Assembly (NCBI GenBank): GCA_016712265.1 | Contig: JADJRJ010000027.1 | Location: 186,001-250,000, forward strand | Direction of reading: 5' to 3' | Length of the DNA: 64,000 nucleotides | Source: Gemmatimonadota bacterium | GTDB lineage: Bacteria > Gemmatimonadota > Gemmatimonadetes > Gemmatimonadales > Gemmatimonadaceae | Shown: in pieces, positions 1 through 8,993 of the stretch | Layout: each line of letters opens with the position of its first letter | Numbering within the stretch: position 1 is the first letter of the stretch | Translations under genes and position numbers: made by a program | The notes under the pieces: model-generated | The model's database searches: none | The model's input: only the letters and a program-made list of their open reading frames with translations | What the model was told of the DNA's origin: nothing

Positions 1-1347
1 ACGTTTGCCGGCCAGCCGGGCGCGATCGAACGTGGGGAGGACGGTCGACACGCGTGCGACCATTACCACCGCTGGCAGGACGACATCAGGCTCATGCGTG
101 AATTGGGGCTATCGAGTTACCGGTTCTCCGTCGCGTGGCCGCGCATCCAGCCAACGGGGCGCGGCGCGGCGAACGCCGCAGGCCTCGCCTTTTATGACCG
201 GCTGGTCGATGGCTTGTGCGAAGCAGGCATTCGCCCGTTTGGGACACTGTACCACTGGGACCTCCCCCAGGCGTTGGAGGATCGCGGCGGGTGGCCCCAC
301 CGCGACACCGCGGACCGGTTCGCCGACTACGCCGCGTTGGTGGTCGGCGCGCTGGGAGACCGGGTCAAGGATTGGTCGCTCTTCAACGAGCCCTTCATCT
401 TCACGTCGCGCGGATACCTATTCGGGCGATATGCGCCTGGACGCCGCAGCCTGCCCGCTTTCCTCTCGGCCGTGCATGTGGTGACCATGGCCCATGCCCT
501 CGGCTTTCGGGCCGCCAAGGGTGCCCGAAGCGACGTGCGCGTGGGCTCGACCTTTGCCCTGGCCCCCTGCGAACCGGCGACCAACACGCCGGACGACCGG
601 TGGGCAGCAAGCTACGCGGACGCCCTCTTCAACCACCTCTTCCTTCAGCCCCTGCTCAACGGCCAGTACCCACGCGCCTTTCTCGAGAGCATTCCGGCTG
701 CCGCATTGCACGCCAGATCAGGCGATGACGCATTGATGCGTACCCCGCTCGACTTCATCGGCGTCAACTGCTACTACCGGCTCGTGGTGAGTGCGGGAGG
801 CCATAACCGTCCCGACCTGCCCTACTTCCTCTTTGATATCCGATCCGACACACGCAGCGCCGGCGGTCACGCCGACTTCAGCACGGCGCCGGGACAGGTC
901 GCGCCCATCGAGAGCGCCTTCGGTCGCAGCGAAGGGAACCGCACGGCGATGGGATGGGAAGTGTGGCCCAAGGCACTCTACGACGTGCTGATGGAGCTCA
1001 CCCGGCTCTACGGCCGCATCCCGCTGGAGGTGTGCGAAAGCGGCTGCGCCTTTGACGAAACGCCGGACCCCGACGGTCGCATCCGGGACCAGGCACGCAT
1101 TGCTTATCACCAGAGCCACGTCGAGTCGGTGCGACGGGCACACCAGGACGGGGCAGACGTCCGGAGCTATCACGTATGGAGCCTCTACGACAACTTCGAA
1201 TGGGCGTCGGGTTATCGGCCGCGGTTCGGCCTCATCCACGTCGACTTCGCCACGCAGCGTCGGACCTGGAAGGACTCGGCCTTCTGGTTCCAGCGGTTGT
1301 GTCGGGCCGCGCGGCGCGCGGCGACGAACCAACAGGCGGCATCGTGA
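1..1347 (+). CDS. Family 1 glycoside hydrolase (beta-glucosidase type), 5' end missing
   Basis: Retaining beta-glycosidase that hydrolyses terminal beta-linked sugars. The frame is open from base 1, and the first residues already match the GH1 N-terminal region (F-A-G-Q-P-G, then C-D-H-Y-H-R), so the true start lies just upstream; 448 residues are visible against about 450 for the family. The acid/base Glu is in the W-S-L-F-N-E-P motif (codon 388-390). The nucleophile Glu is in V-C-E-S-G (codon 1036-1038), where most members have E-N-G. The C-terminal S-L-Y-D-N-F-E-W and the R-F-G-L region are canonical. No signal peptide is visible in the part shown. The stop overlaps the GTG of the next gene, so translation is probably coupled. 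Substrate cannot be read from sequence; an intracellular role on small glycosides is the simplest inference. Confidence 0.93.
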   Translation, partial: TFAGQPGAIERGEDGRHACDHYHRWQDDIRLMRELGLSSYRFSVAWPRIQPTGRGAANAAGLAFYDRLVDGLCEAGIRPFGTLYHWDLPQALEDRGGWPHRDTADRFADYAALVVGALGDRVKDWSLFNEPFIFTSRGYLFGRYAPGRRSLPAFLSAVHVVTMAHALGFRAAKGARSDVRVGSTFALAPCEPATNTPDDRWAASYADALFNHLFLQPLLNGQYPRAFLESIPAAALHARSGDDALMRTPLDFIGVNCYYRLVVSAGGHNRPDLPYFLFDIRSDTRSAGGHADFSTAPGQVAPIESAFGRSEGNRTAMGWEVWPKALYDVLMELTRLYGRIPLEVCESGCAFDETPDPDGRIRDQARIAYHQSHVESVRRAHQDGADVRSYHVWSLYDNFEWASGYRPRFGLIHVDFATQRRTWKDSAFWFQRLCRAARRAATNQQAAS

Positions 1348-2126
1348 CGCGCGTCGTGCTGTTTTCCGACGTCGACGGCACCCTGCTGGATGCCGCCGGG
1401 AAATACGCGATGGGCCCGCTCGCGCTGGAGCCATACCTGCCCGCCCTGCAGATCGTGCTCGCCTCGAGCCGGACGGTCGGCGAACTCGTCCCGGTACAGC
1501 GCGACCTTGGCATTACCGGGCCAGTGGTGGCAGAAAATGGTGCCGTCGTGGCCTGCCCCGCTGTGAGCGGGGGCAACCTCATCGGTGAGCCGGCGACGTA
1601 CGACGGCGAGGGATGGATTGTGGTGCGGTTGGGCGTTCCCGCTGACAGCCTCCGTCGGCAGCTGATTGACGCCGCGCTGCGCACCAAGGTATCGATGGTG
1701 GAGCAGGACACGGTGTCCCCCGGCCTCGACCGTCGCTGTTCCGTCCTGTTTCGTCCAGCGCCGGGCGCCCCCGTGACCTCCCTGGCCCCGCTCGTGGCGG
1801 ACCTGCGGGCGCAGGGCCTGACGGTTGCGTCGGGAGGCTCCTGGCAGGCGCTCACGGGCAATGCGGACAAGGGCAGCGGCGCGGCGGCGCTCCTGCATCA
1901 CCTCGGGGGCGAGACGCCGCCCGCGGTCGCCGCCGTCGGCGATGAGGACAACGATGTGCCCCTGCTGCGAGCCGTTGGTCGAGGGTTCGTGATTCGTCGT
2001 CCCGACGGCACCTGGCACCCGGAGCTTGCCGCCTTGCCGGGCGTCACTCGACTGGGCGCCCGTGGCATCCGGGGGTGGCGTACCGTGGTTCGCGTGCTGG
2101 GGCGGGAGGCGACCACACCACGATGA
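1344..2126 (+). CDS. HAD-IIB phosphatase, mannosyl-3-phosphoglycerate phosphatase-like
   Basis: Predicted sugar-phosphate phosphatase of 260 residues. HAD motif I is S-D-V-D-G-T (nucleophile Asp9, acid/base Asp11), the conserved Lys is in N-A-D-K-G-S-G (about residue 176), and the metal-binding motif is G-D-E-D-N-D (199-204). The closing G-I-R-G-W-R stretch resembles the end of mannosyl-3-phosphoglycerate phosphatases, which make the compatible solute mannosylglycerate. The GTG at 1344 overlaps the GH1 stop, and the stop overlaps the next ATG. No recognisable mannosyl-3-phosphoglycerate synthase is present; the following gene is a different GT. The substrate could therefore be another glycosyl phosphate. 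Family membership is firm, specificity is inferred. Confidence 0.82.
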   Translation: MTRVVLFSDVDGTLLDAAGKYAMGPLALEPYLPALQIVLASSRTVGELVPVQRDLGITGPVVAENGAVVACPAVSGGNLIGEPATYDGEGWIVVRLGVPADSLRRQLIDAALRTKVSMVEQDTVSPGLDRRCSVLFRPAPGAPVTSLAPLVADLRAQGLTVASGGSWQALTGNADKGSGAAALLHHLGGETPPAVAAVGDEDNDVPLLRAVGRGFVIRRPDGTWHPELAALPGVTRLGARGIRGWRTVVRVLGREATTPR

Positions 2127-3145
2127 AGCCCACGCGCCCTCGCTGGACCATCAGCGTCCTCACGATTCCCGAACGGGAGTCGTACCTCCAGACGCTCCTC
2201 GCCTCCATCGCTGCGCTCCCCGGCGCGGCCGGGCTTGTCGTCGACGTGATCTACAACCGGGATACCCGCGAGGCACCAGCTGACGTCGAGGAACGGGTGC
2301 GCGGCCTCGTGACGGGATTGCAGCTCAACGTCTACTTCAACCCGGCCAACCCGACCATTGGCGCCGCGCGGATCCAGCAGCTCAATCACTGCAAGACGCC
2401 GCTGGTGGCCTTTGTGGATGACGACCTCTCCCTGCACGGCGACGTCCTCGCCTCCGTGGAAGAGGAGCTCCGCCGCCTGCCCGTGGCTGGCGTGGGACTC
2501 CGTTCCTACGTTGAGGACACCGACCAGTTGTTCAAGCCACGGGCGTCGACGCCCAGCGTGGACGCGCACGGCATGCGGTTCATGCCCGTGCAGGGGATGC
2601 TGGTGGCCGGCTACCGACGGCTGTTCCTGGACGTTGGGGGGTTCAACCCCCGGCGGGAATTCTGGGGCGAGTGGACGGAGTTGAACTTGCGCCTCTGGCG
2701 CTCAGGGTTCCCGACCGGCTACGCCATGTCCGGCGCATTCCTCAGGCACTGGGAGCGAGCCCCCGCTTCACCGACGCGCAGCATGGTTGGCCGGGAGGAG
2801 AACGTGCTCTGGGGCCTGATGTGCACCGCGCTCGAGTATGACGCGATCGAGGAAGGACCGGAGACCACGCCCTTCTGGGACCTGGTCGAGTCCCGGTACA
2901 TCGCCTACTCGTTCGGCGCAGATGTCAGGATTCGGGATGTCCTGCGCACCGCCTTGCGCCTGACACCGCGGATGAGCGCGATGTACCCCCAGATCGCGGC
3001 CTTCCGGGATACCGTGCGCCAGCATCCGTTCGACTTCAAGCCGTTCCACGCCTTCACCACAGAAGAAGTCGCTGCCGTCCTGGCTCACGCCGCAGCGAGG
3101 ATTGGCCCCTACCGTGCCGATGCCTGGGGCGGATCCAGCGACTGA
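2123..3145 (+). CDS. GT-A type glycosyltransferase (family 2-like)
   Basis: Predicted cytoplasmic glycosyltransferase of 340 residues with no membrane segment. The N-terminal strand (W-T-I-S-V-L-T-I-P-E-R) is a nucleotide-sugar binding beginning, T-I-G-A-A-R precedes the metal-binding D-D-D (residues 99-101), and W-G-E-W-T-E-L-N-L-R-L-W sits where family 2 enzymes carry their acceptor-side acidic motif. The ATG overlaps the phosphatase stop (ATGA), so these three genes form a translationally coupled set. Acceptor and donor are unknown; with a glycosidase and a sugar phosphatase as partners, synthesis and turnover of a small glycoside is a reasonable inference. Confidence 0.78.
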   Translation: MKPTRPRWTISVLTIPERESYLQTLLASIAALPGAAGLVVDVIYNRDTREAPADVEERVRGLVTGLQLNVYFNPANPTIGAARIQQLNHCKTPLVAFVDDDLSLHGDVLASVEEELRRLPVAGVGLRSYVEDTDQLFKPRASTPSVDAHGMRFMPVQGMLVAGYRRLFLDVGGFNPRREFWGEWTELNLRLWRSGFPTGYAMSGAFLRHWERAPASPTRSMVGREENVLWGLMCTALEYDAIEEGPETTPFWDLVESRYIAYSFGADVRIRDVLRTALRLTPRMSAMYPQIAAFRDTVRQHPFDFKPFHAFTTEEVAAVLAHAAARIGPYRADAWGGSSD

Positions 3146-3264
3146 CATCAACAGCACCCGAGGCGCAACACTCACAGAGAGCGTTTCCACAGGTGTCGGC
3201 ACCCCGCGCCGGTTCTCGCGACACCGCGCGCCCGGAGTTCATTTCGCGACCCGGCATAACGCCA

Positions 3265-3297
3265 CACGGGGATGGTGCCTCCCGCACCACCCCCGTG
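3265..3297. terminator. Bidirectional hairpin terminator
   Basis: CACGGGGATGGTGC, a 5-base loop, then GCACCACCCCCGTG: thirteen pairs with one A/C mismatch. It lies between the convergent ends of the glycosyltransferase and the cytolysin-like gene, where a shared terminator is expected. No T-run is present on either side. Confidence 0.6.
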
Positions 3298-3322
3298 GGT
3301 ACCAGAGCGCGCGTGGTCCGCG

Positions 3323-4897
3323 CTACAGGTAGTTCGCGCGTTTGGTTACCCGGTAGGTGAACTTCCCCGTGGCCCCGAGGGCGTTGACCGTCGGCGTGAA
3401 GGTCACGGTGCTGCCGTCCCCGATCGACTTCATGTTGTTCAGGTTTCCGTTCACCGCGCCGGGATAGCCGAATGGCATACAGCCGGCCACTTCCGCGAAT
3501 TCGGAGCAGAGGTTGAAGCTCTGTCCCGGCGCGATGGTCCGGGTGCGGGTGACATTGAAGTTCTGGGGGCCCGTCGTGGGTCCGAACACCCCAACCTGCA
3601 TGAAGCTCGCATCCACCCGGGCGATAAACGCACATGCCAGGCAGAACCCCGAGGCCCGCTCCACGCGCGTCAGGTTCACGTTCACTGTATAGCTCCCCGG
3701 CGCGCGGCACCCCGTTCGCTGGTCGTACGCCACGTTGTTGTGGATCGTGGCTACCTGCCGCCCCTTCAAGGTCTTCACCGTAAAGGCGATCGGGACCGCG
3801 GTAGTCGCCTCGGCGGGCACGAAGAACTTGCTCCAGTCAAGCGAGGCGATGGCGGCCGTCGCGGCCGATTGCGGGCCACCGAACGGCAGGATCTGGTAGT
3901 TCGCCGTGGACAGCAGGCTGCGCTGTCGTTGGGTGAGGGTCGCGCCGCCGCGGAAGGCTCCGCCCGCCACGTTCATCGCGGCCTTCAGTTCATTGACATC
4001 GATCACGTCGGTCGACCGCGCCGAGAAGAACAGCGCCCGGCCGTAGGTGATCGACTCGATGTACAGGGGAATGTTGTCCGGCCCGAACTTGCCACTCGCC
4101 ACCAGTGCCTGGAGATCGGCCTCCCGAACCGACGCAGCAAAGAAGTCCGACCCCTTCGGCAACAGGTCCTCGGCCACGTTGATCGTGTACATCTCCTGCA
4201 CGAACTTCACCACCACCGAGTTGGTCTTCACGCTCCGCGTGTTGCTGGAGTTGATGTTCCCACTCGCGTCGATCCCCTTGAGCGGGTTGCTGTAGCCGGC
4301 GGAGACGCCGACCGCTGTCATGGATTGATCGAACGTGTTCGCCTCGGTCAGCTCGAAGACCATGTTGGCCGGGATGACGTCCTTCACCCCTTGCTCGGTC
4401 GCGCCACGACGCTGCAGGTCCGCGATGGCCTGCGCCATGGTCACGCTGTTCACGTCCTTCACCTCGATCGACTGATTGCCGAGCGGGAGGGAGATGCGGA
4501 GCGTCATCGGAGCCCGCGCCAGCGAGGTGATCACCGCTGGACTCCCGCCGCGCAGTGTCTTCCCCTCGATCAGCGCCCCGGGATAGAGGTTGCTCAGGTT
4601 GCTCCCCGCCGACAACACGCGGTTGAATGGCTTGACCGTATTCAGGTTGGAGACGTCGCACTTGTAGTCCATGAAGTCGCTCCCCAGGGCTTCCCGCAGG
4701 AACACCGCCGGACGGGCGACCGGTGCCCGTTGGGACGGCATGTTGTCGACCCACTCGGGGAGGGCGGTAATGATGGACTCGATCTTCGCCGCGTCGGGCG
4801 ACTTGGGGATGCCCCCGTCGGGGCCGGTGGAATCAGTGCCGCACGCGGCGAGGACGCTGAGCCCGGCGAGGGCGGTAAGGCGAAGGAGGCGGGTCAT
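3323..4897 (-). CDS. Lipoprotein of the thiol-activated (cholesterol-dependent) cytolysin-like family
   Basis: Predicted pore-forming protein of 524 residues, exported as a lipoprotein (lipobox L-A-A-C, Cys19). Core motifs line up with the domain 1-3 part of cholesterol-dependent cytolysins: an N-L-Y-P-G-A-L-I stretch, a V-K-F-V-Q-E-M-Y-T-I strand, G-S-D-F-F, the diagnostic T-Y-G-R (Y285-R287) followed by hydrophobic A-L-F-F-S, a Gly-Gly hinge near residue 340, and V-A-T-I-H-N-N. The C-terminal domain does not show the Trp-rich undecapeptide used for cholesterol binding and has several cysteines instead, so membrane recognition should differ; such CDC-like proteins are known outside Gram-positives. 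It is transcribed away from an ECF sigma/kinase pair. Pore formation and target are inferred; family assignment rests on several ordered motifs. Confidence 0.78.
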   Translation of the reverse strand: MTRLLRLTALAGLSVLAACGTDSTGPDGGIPKSPDAAKIESIITALPEWVDNMPSQRAPVARPAVFLREALGSDFMDYKCDVSNLNTVKPFNRVLSAGSNLSNLYPGALIEGKTLRGGSPAVITSLARAPMTLRISLPLGNQSIEVKDVNSVTMAQAIADLQRRGATEQGVKDVIPANMVFELTEANTFDQSMTAVGVSAGYSNPLKGIDASGNINSSNTRSVKTNSVVVKFVQEMYTINVAEDLLPKGSDFFAASVREADLQALVASGKFGPDNIPLYIESITYGRALFFSARSTDVIDVNELKAAMNVAGGAFRGGATLTQRQRSLLSTANYQILPFGGPQSAATAAIASLDWSKFFVPAEATTAVPIAFTVKTLKGRQVATIHNNVAYDQRTGCRAPGSYTVNVNLTRVERASGFCLACAFIARVDASFMQVGVFGPTTGPQNFNVTRTRTIAPGQSFNLCSEFAEVAGCMPFGYPGAVNGNLNNMKSIGDGSTVTFTPTVNALGATGKFTYRVTKRANYL

Positions 4898-5120
4898 GGT
4901 GGGGATGGCTGAGGCCTGGGGACGATTTCCTGCTCACCCCAGAGAGCGACGCTCCCGGGCCGACTCCCTCATTTCGCGGCGATGAGGGGATCACGCCGCG
5001 GATGTCGCTCTATGAAGTGACATGTTGACCCTTCCTCGTTGGCCGGCACCGGGTGCGGAGGCGCGCCCCAGCGCGTACCTTGCGACGTTGCTGCTTGCCC
5101 AACGTCGACGCGATCGATTG

Positions 5121-5693
5121 ATGTCCGAAGGGAACACCGTCACGCGTGTGCTCCGCGCCTGGCAGGTCGGCGATGAGGTGGACCTCGATCGCCTCATGCC
5201 CATGGTGTACGAGGAACTGCGTGCCCTTGCATCGCGGCAGATGCAGGGCGAGCGGGTCGGCCACACGCTCCAGCCGACCGCCGTGGTTCACGAAGCTTTC
5301 CTGCGGCTGTCCGGCACCGACATCCAGTGGAACGATCGCGTGCACTTTTTCGCCGTCGTCGCGGCCACGATGCGGCGGGTCCTTGTGGACCATGCCAAGT
5401 CGCGTCGACGCGACAAGCGCGGTGGTGGCGCTGCGCACGTGTCACTCGACGAGGCGCTGCACGTCGTGGACGGGGCCGTGAGCGACGTCATCGGACTGGA
5501 CGAGGCCCTGACACGGCTCGCCGTCCACGAGCCCAGGAAGGCACGCGTCGTGGAGCTGCATTACTTCGGGGGGCTCAACTACGACGAGATCGCATCGACG
5601 CTCGAGCTCTCTGCAGCCACCGTGGACCGTGACCTGCGCTTCGCCAAGGCGTGGCTTCGTACCGAACTGCGTCCGCCGGAGGACCCCACGTGA
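5121..5693 (+). CDS. ECF sigma factor of the type linked to Ser/Thr kinases
   Basis: RNA polymerase sigma factor of 190 residues. Region 2 includes L-M-P-M-V-Y-E-E-L-R and the T-A-V-V-H-E-A-F-L-R-L stretch typical of the Acidobacteria/Planctomycetes-type ECF subfamily, and R-R-V-L-V-D-H-A follows. Region 4 is near the end (L-N-Y-D-E-I-A-S-T-L-E-L-S). The ATG at 5121 is chosen because it begins the conserved domain closely; an earlier in-frame start at 5022 would add an arginine/proline-rich non-conserved stretch. The stop overlaps the GTG of the kinase gene, so the two are co-translated; members of this group are often controlled by the adjacent kinase, which is known of the family rather than shown here. 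Confidence 0.9.
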   Translation: MSEGNTVTRVLRAWQVGDEVDLDRLMPMVYEELRALASRQMQGERVGHTLQPTAVVHEAFLRLSGTDIQWNDRVHFFAVVAATMRRVLVDHAKSRRRDKRGGGAAHVSLDEALHVVDGAVSDVIGLDEALTRLAVHEPRKARVVELHYFGGLNYDEIASTLELSAATVDRDLRFAKAWLRTELRPPEDPT

Positions 5694-8321
5694 CCGAAGC
5701 ACAGGGAGACGACCGGAGCGCGTGGGTCGCCCTGGAGGCGGCCTTTGCCGAGCTGGCTGACCTGCCGGTCGACGAGCAGGCACAGCGGCTCGCGGCGCTC
5801 GATCTCCCGCCAGAGTTGATGGCCCGACTGCGGGCCCTCCTCGACGCTGATCGCACGTCGCACGACGTCATCGGGTCGGCGATCGCGGCGGTCGTCTCGG
5901 CACCCTCGGGTCCCCACCCACCGAAGTCGGCCCATGGCGCCTGCTTCGCTCACTTGGCGTCGGTGGCATGGGGACCGTCTACCTCGCCGAACGCGCAGAT
6001 GAGGCATATCAGGCGCAGGTCGCCATCAAGTTCCTGCGCGGTACGCTGGCGACTCCGGATCTCGAGCGGCGCTTCCGCGCCGAGCGCCAGTTCCTCGCCA
6101 CGCTCGACCACCCGGGCATCGCGCGCCTCATCGATGGCGGCACCGCCCCGGACGGCACGCCGTACTTTGTCATGGAGTATGTCGACGGCGAGCCGCTCGA
6201 CACCTGGTGCGACGCCCACCATCTGGACGTGCGCGCCCGCGTCGCGCTGGTGCAGCGGATCTGCGACGCGGTGCAGCATGCGCACCAGGGGTTCGTCGTC
6301 CATCGCGACCTCAAGCCGGCCAACATCCTTGTCACCGCTGACGGCTCGCCCAAGCTTCTCGACTTCGGCATCGCCCGGCTGGTGGACGACTCGCGGGAGG
6401 GGCGCGACCTCACCTTCTACCAGGCGATGACCCCGTCCTACGCGAGCCCGGAACAGCTGCGCGGCGGGGTCATCACCACCGCGTCCGATGTCTGGTCGCT
6501 CGGCGTCATCCTGTTTCGCCTGCTGGCCGGTGTTCCCCGCACGACCTCGACGGCCTCTCGGCGGCCGAGGTCGAACGGCGGGTGACCACGATCCCCGCTC
6601 CCCTGCCCTCTCAACGGGCCCCGGCCACGCGTTCGCGTGAGCTCCGGGGCGAGCTGGACACCATCGTGCGCAAGGCGTTGCAGGTGGACGCCGCTCAGCG
6701 GTATCGCACGGCCGCCGACTTCGCCGAGGACCTGCGACGATGGCTAGCCCGCGAACCCATCCTCGCACGGCGCCCGACGGCTGCATATCGCACTTGGTCG
6801 TTTGTCCGGCGTCACCCGCTGGGGGTTGGCGCCTCGGTGGCGGCGGTCCTCGCCCTCGCCGCGCTCACCGCCACCTCCCTGGTGCAGGCCGGCCGCGCCC
6901 GCGACGCCGCCGAACGCGCTGCGGCCGGCCAACGCACCGCCGAACAGGCGACCAACGAATTGGTGGAGCTGCTCAATCTCGCCGACCCCAACATCAGTGG
7001 CGGGGAGACGATCACGGCACGGGGTATGCTCGATCGCGGCGCCACGCGCATTCTCACCGGGCAAACCACAGATCCCGACGTGCGCGTCTCCCTGGCGATC
7101 GCGCTCGCGGCGGTCTACCGGAACCTGGCCGCCTACGACTCGGCCGGACCGCTCCTCGATACCGCACTCGCCATCCGCACGCGCACCCACGGCCCTGCCT
7201 CGTCAGCCTACGCGCAGGTCCTGCACGAGTACTCCACGCTCCAGTATGCCCTCGGGAACTACGATTCGACCGCGGCGCTCGAACGTCGCGTTCTCGATAT
7301 CCAGCGCGTGGCTGCCCCCGGGGACAACGCCGTCACCGAGGCCGCGCTGGAAGGACTCGGGACCGCCCTCGATGAGACGGGCGAATACGTGGAGGCGGAA
7401 CAACACCTGCGGGCCGCCCTCGCGATGGCGCGCGTCGTTCATGGCGACAGCGCCATGGAGGTGGCGAACGACCTCCTCTCCCTGGCCGCCGTGCTCCGCG
7501 CACAGGCACGGTACGATGACGCGGTCCCCTTGCTGGAGGAGTCCGTCGTGGTGGCCACCCAGGTACGCGGACGTCGCAACCTCGACGTCGCGAACGCGCT
7601 GAATCATCTCGCGCGGACGCACTCGCTGGCTGGGCGGCATGAAGCGGCCATTCCGATCGTCAAAGAGGCGATCGACATCCAGGCAACGGTCCATGGGAAG
7701 CCGCATCCCGAGACGGCGGCATCCCTCGGCAACCTCGCCGGGATCCTGGCGAACCTCGCGCGGCTCGACGAATCACGCGTCGTTCGGCTGCAATCGCATG
7801 AGATGCTGATGGCGTACTTCGGTCGCAGCCACCCGTACATCGGGGCGTCGTTCACGGCGATCGGTGATCTCGCCTTCCGCCAACAGGACTGGCAAGGAGC
7901 CCTCGCGGCGTATCGTGAGGCGAGGGTCATCCAGGAAGCCACCCTCCCGCCAAACAATCCGCAGCGCGGCACGGCATTGACCGGAATCGGCCGCTCCTTG
8001 CTGGCGTTGGGCCGTGCGAGCGAAGCCGAAGCGCCCTTGCGCGCGGCCTATCGCGTGCGCGCGGCGGGGCTGCCCAAGGGACACTGGCACATTGCCGCGT
8101 CGGCGCTCCCGCTCGGGGAGTGCCTTCTCGCGCTCCGACGGCCGGCCCAGGCCGAACCGCTCCTGCGCGAAGCCGCGCAACTGCTCGAGGCGACGTTCAC
8201 CGTGGCCGATGGGCGTGCGCGGCAGGCGCGGGTGGCCCTGACGAATGCGTTGCGCGCCCTGGGGCGCACGGCATCGGCGGACTCGGTGGCGGCGATCCGG
8301 GACTCCACGGACACGCGTTAG
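5690..8321 (+). CDS. Ser/Thr protein kinase with C-terminal TPR repeats (two frame breaks)
   Basis: Membrane-anchored eukaryotic-type kinase, read in three frames: 5690 to about 5915, about 5915 to 6535, and 6535 to 8321. Both breaks behave as one missing base in a C run (near 5911-5918 and in the CCCC at 6534-6537), and restoring a base rejoins conserved sequence. An N-terminal helical region precedes the kinase domain: G-V-G-G-M-G-T-V-Y loop, V-A-I-K lysine, H-R-D-L-K-P-A-N catalytic loop, D-F-G-I-A-R, and Y-A-S-P-E-Q. A single membrane helix (about 6820-6890) is followed by roughly 450 residues of TPR-like repeats, presumably periplasmic. The GTG overlaps the sigma stop, so it probably works with that sigma factor. 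If the breaks are real the gene is dead; sequence error is more likely. Confidence 0.8.
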
Positions 8322-8497
8322 GTTCGTCAGGGTCGGGGTCGGTACGTCCCATCAGGGAACGGCGGCTCCCAGGCGGCAGGTCCGCGCACGAGGCGCCAAC
8401 GCCTGGCAAGCGCCAGCGACCTGACCGCAGGCGTCCGCATGATGCGATTGACCCACGTCTGTCGCTCTGGAAGGAGAACCCACTTCCGGAGCATGCC

Positions 8498-8923
8498 GTG
8501 CGTCGTTCCCTGAAACTTCTCGTTGTGTCCATCGGACTCGTGCAGGGGTGTGGCACAGCACCCGTGGAACCCGGTGCTACGCCTACCCCGCCACCGGCCA
8601 TTGAGCAGCGTCCCACGACGAGTGCACCAAACGTCCCCGCGGGATTCAAGGTGACCTGTCTCTCCGATCCGAATGCCGCGACGGCGTCGCCAACCTGCCC
8701 GGTGGTGGTGTGGGGGACGAAGGTCTACTGGGCCTACACGGCGCTGGATAACAGCACTAACATGCGCATGGTGGCGTACCAGGGAACAAGTGAGGTGGGT
8801 ACTCTGGACCGATCGGGAGCGCGCTACCTGTACCGCATGTCGGTCAACGCGACGGATTCGACGGTGACCATTGTCGGACAGGCCAGCAACACGATTGTGG
8901 TCCGTTGGAGCGACCTCCCTTAG
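8498..8923 (+). CDS. Small lipoprotein of unknown function
   Basis: 141 residues. I do not recognise the family. The GTG at 8498 has a GGAG seven bases upstream and gives a clean lipoprotein signal with lipobox L-V-Q-G-C (Cys18). A Pro/Thr-rich linker follows, then a compact domain with two cysteines (V-T-C-L-S and P-T-C-P) and alternating beta-type sequence ending in I-V-V-R-W-S-D-L-P, compatible with an Ig-like fold. It lies about 175 bases after the kinase gene on the same strand and could be cotranscribed with it. Confidence 0.65.
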   Translation: MRRSLKLLVVSIGLVQGCGTAPVEPGATPTPPPAIEQRPTTSAPNVPAGFKVTCLSDPNAATASPTCPVVVWGTKVYWAYTALDNSTNMRMVAYQGTSEVGTLDRSGARYLYRMSVNATDSTVTIVGQASNTIVVRWSDLP

Positions 8924-8993
8924 GGACGGTCGCCCGAGCGACATCGCGCGCGGGGCGTCAGTGGCAGTGATCGCAGGTCGTTCGGCGTCGACG

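Noticed and set aside
3272..4912. 546-residue plus-strand frame opposite the cytolysin-like gene
   Set aside because: His/Arg-rich with no domain; a mirror frame of the real minus-strand gene, common in GC-rich DNA.
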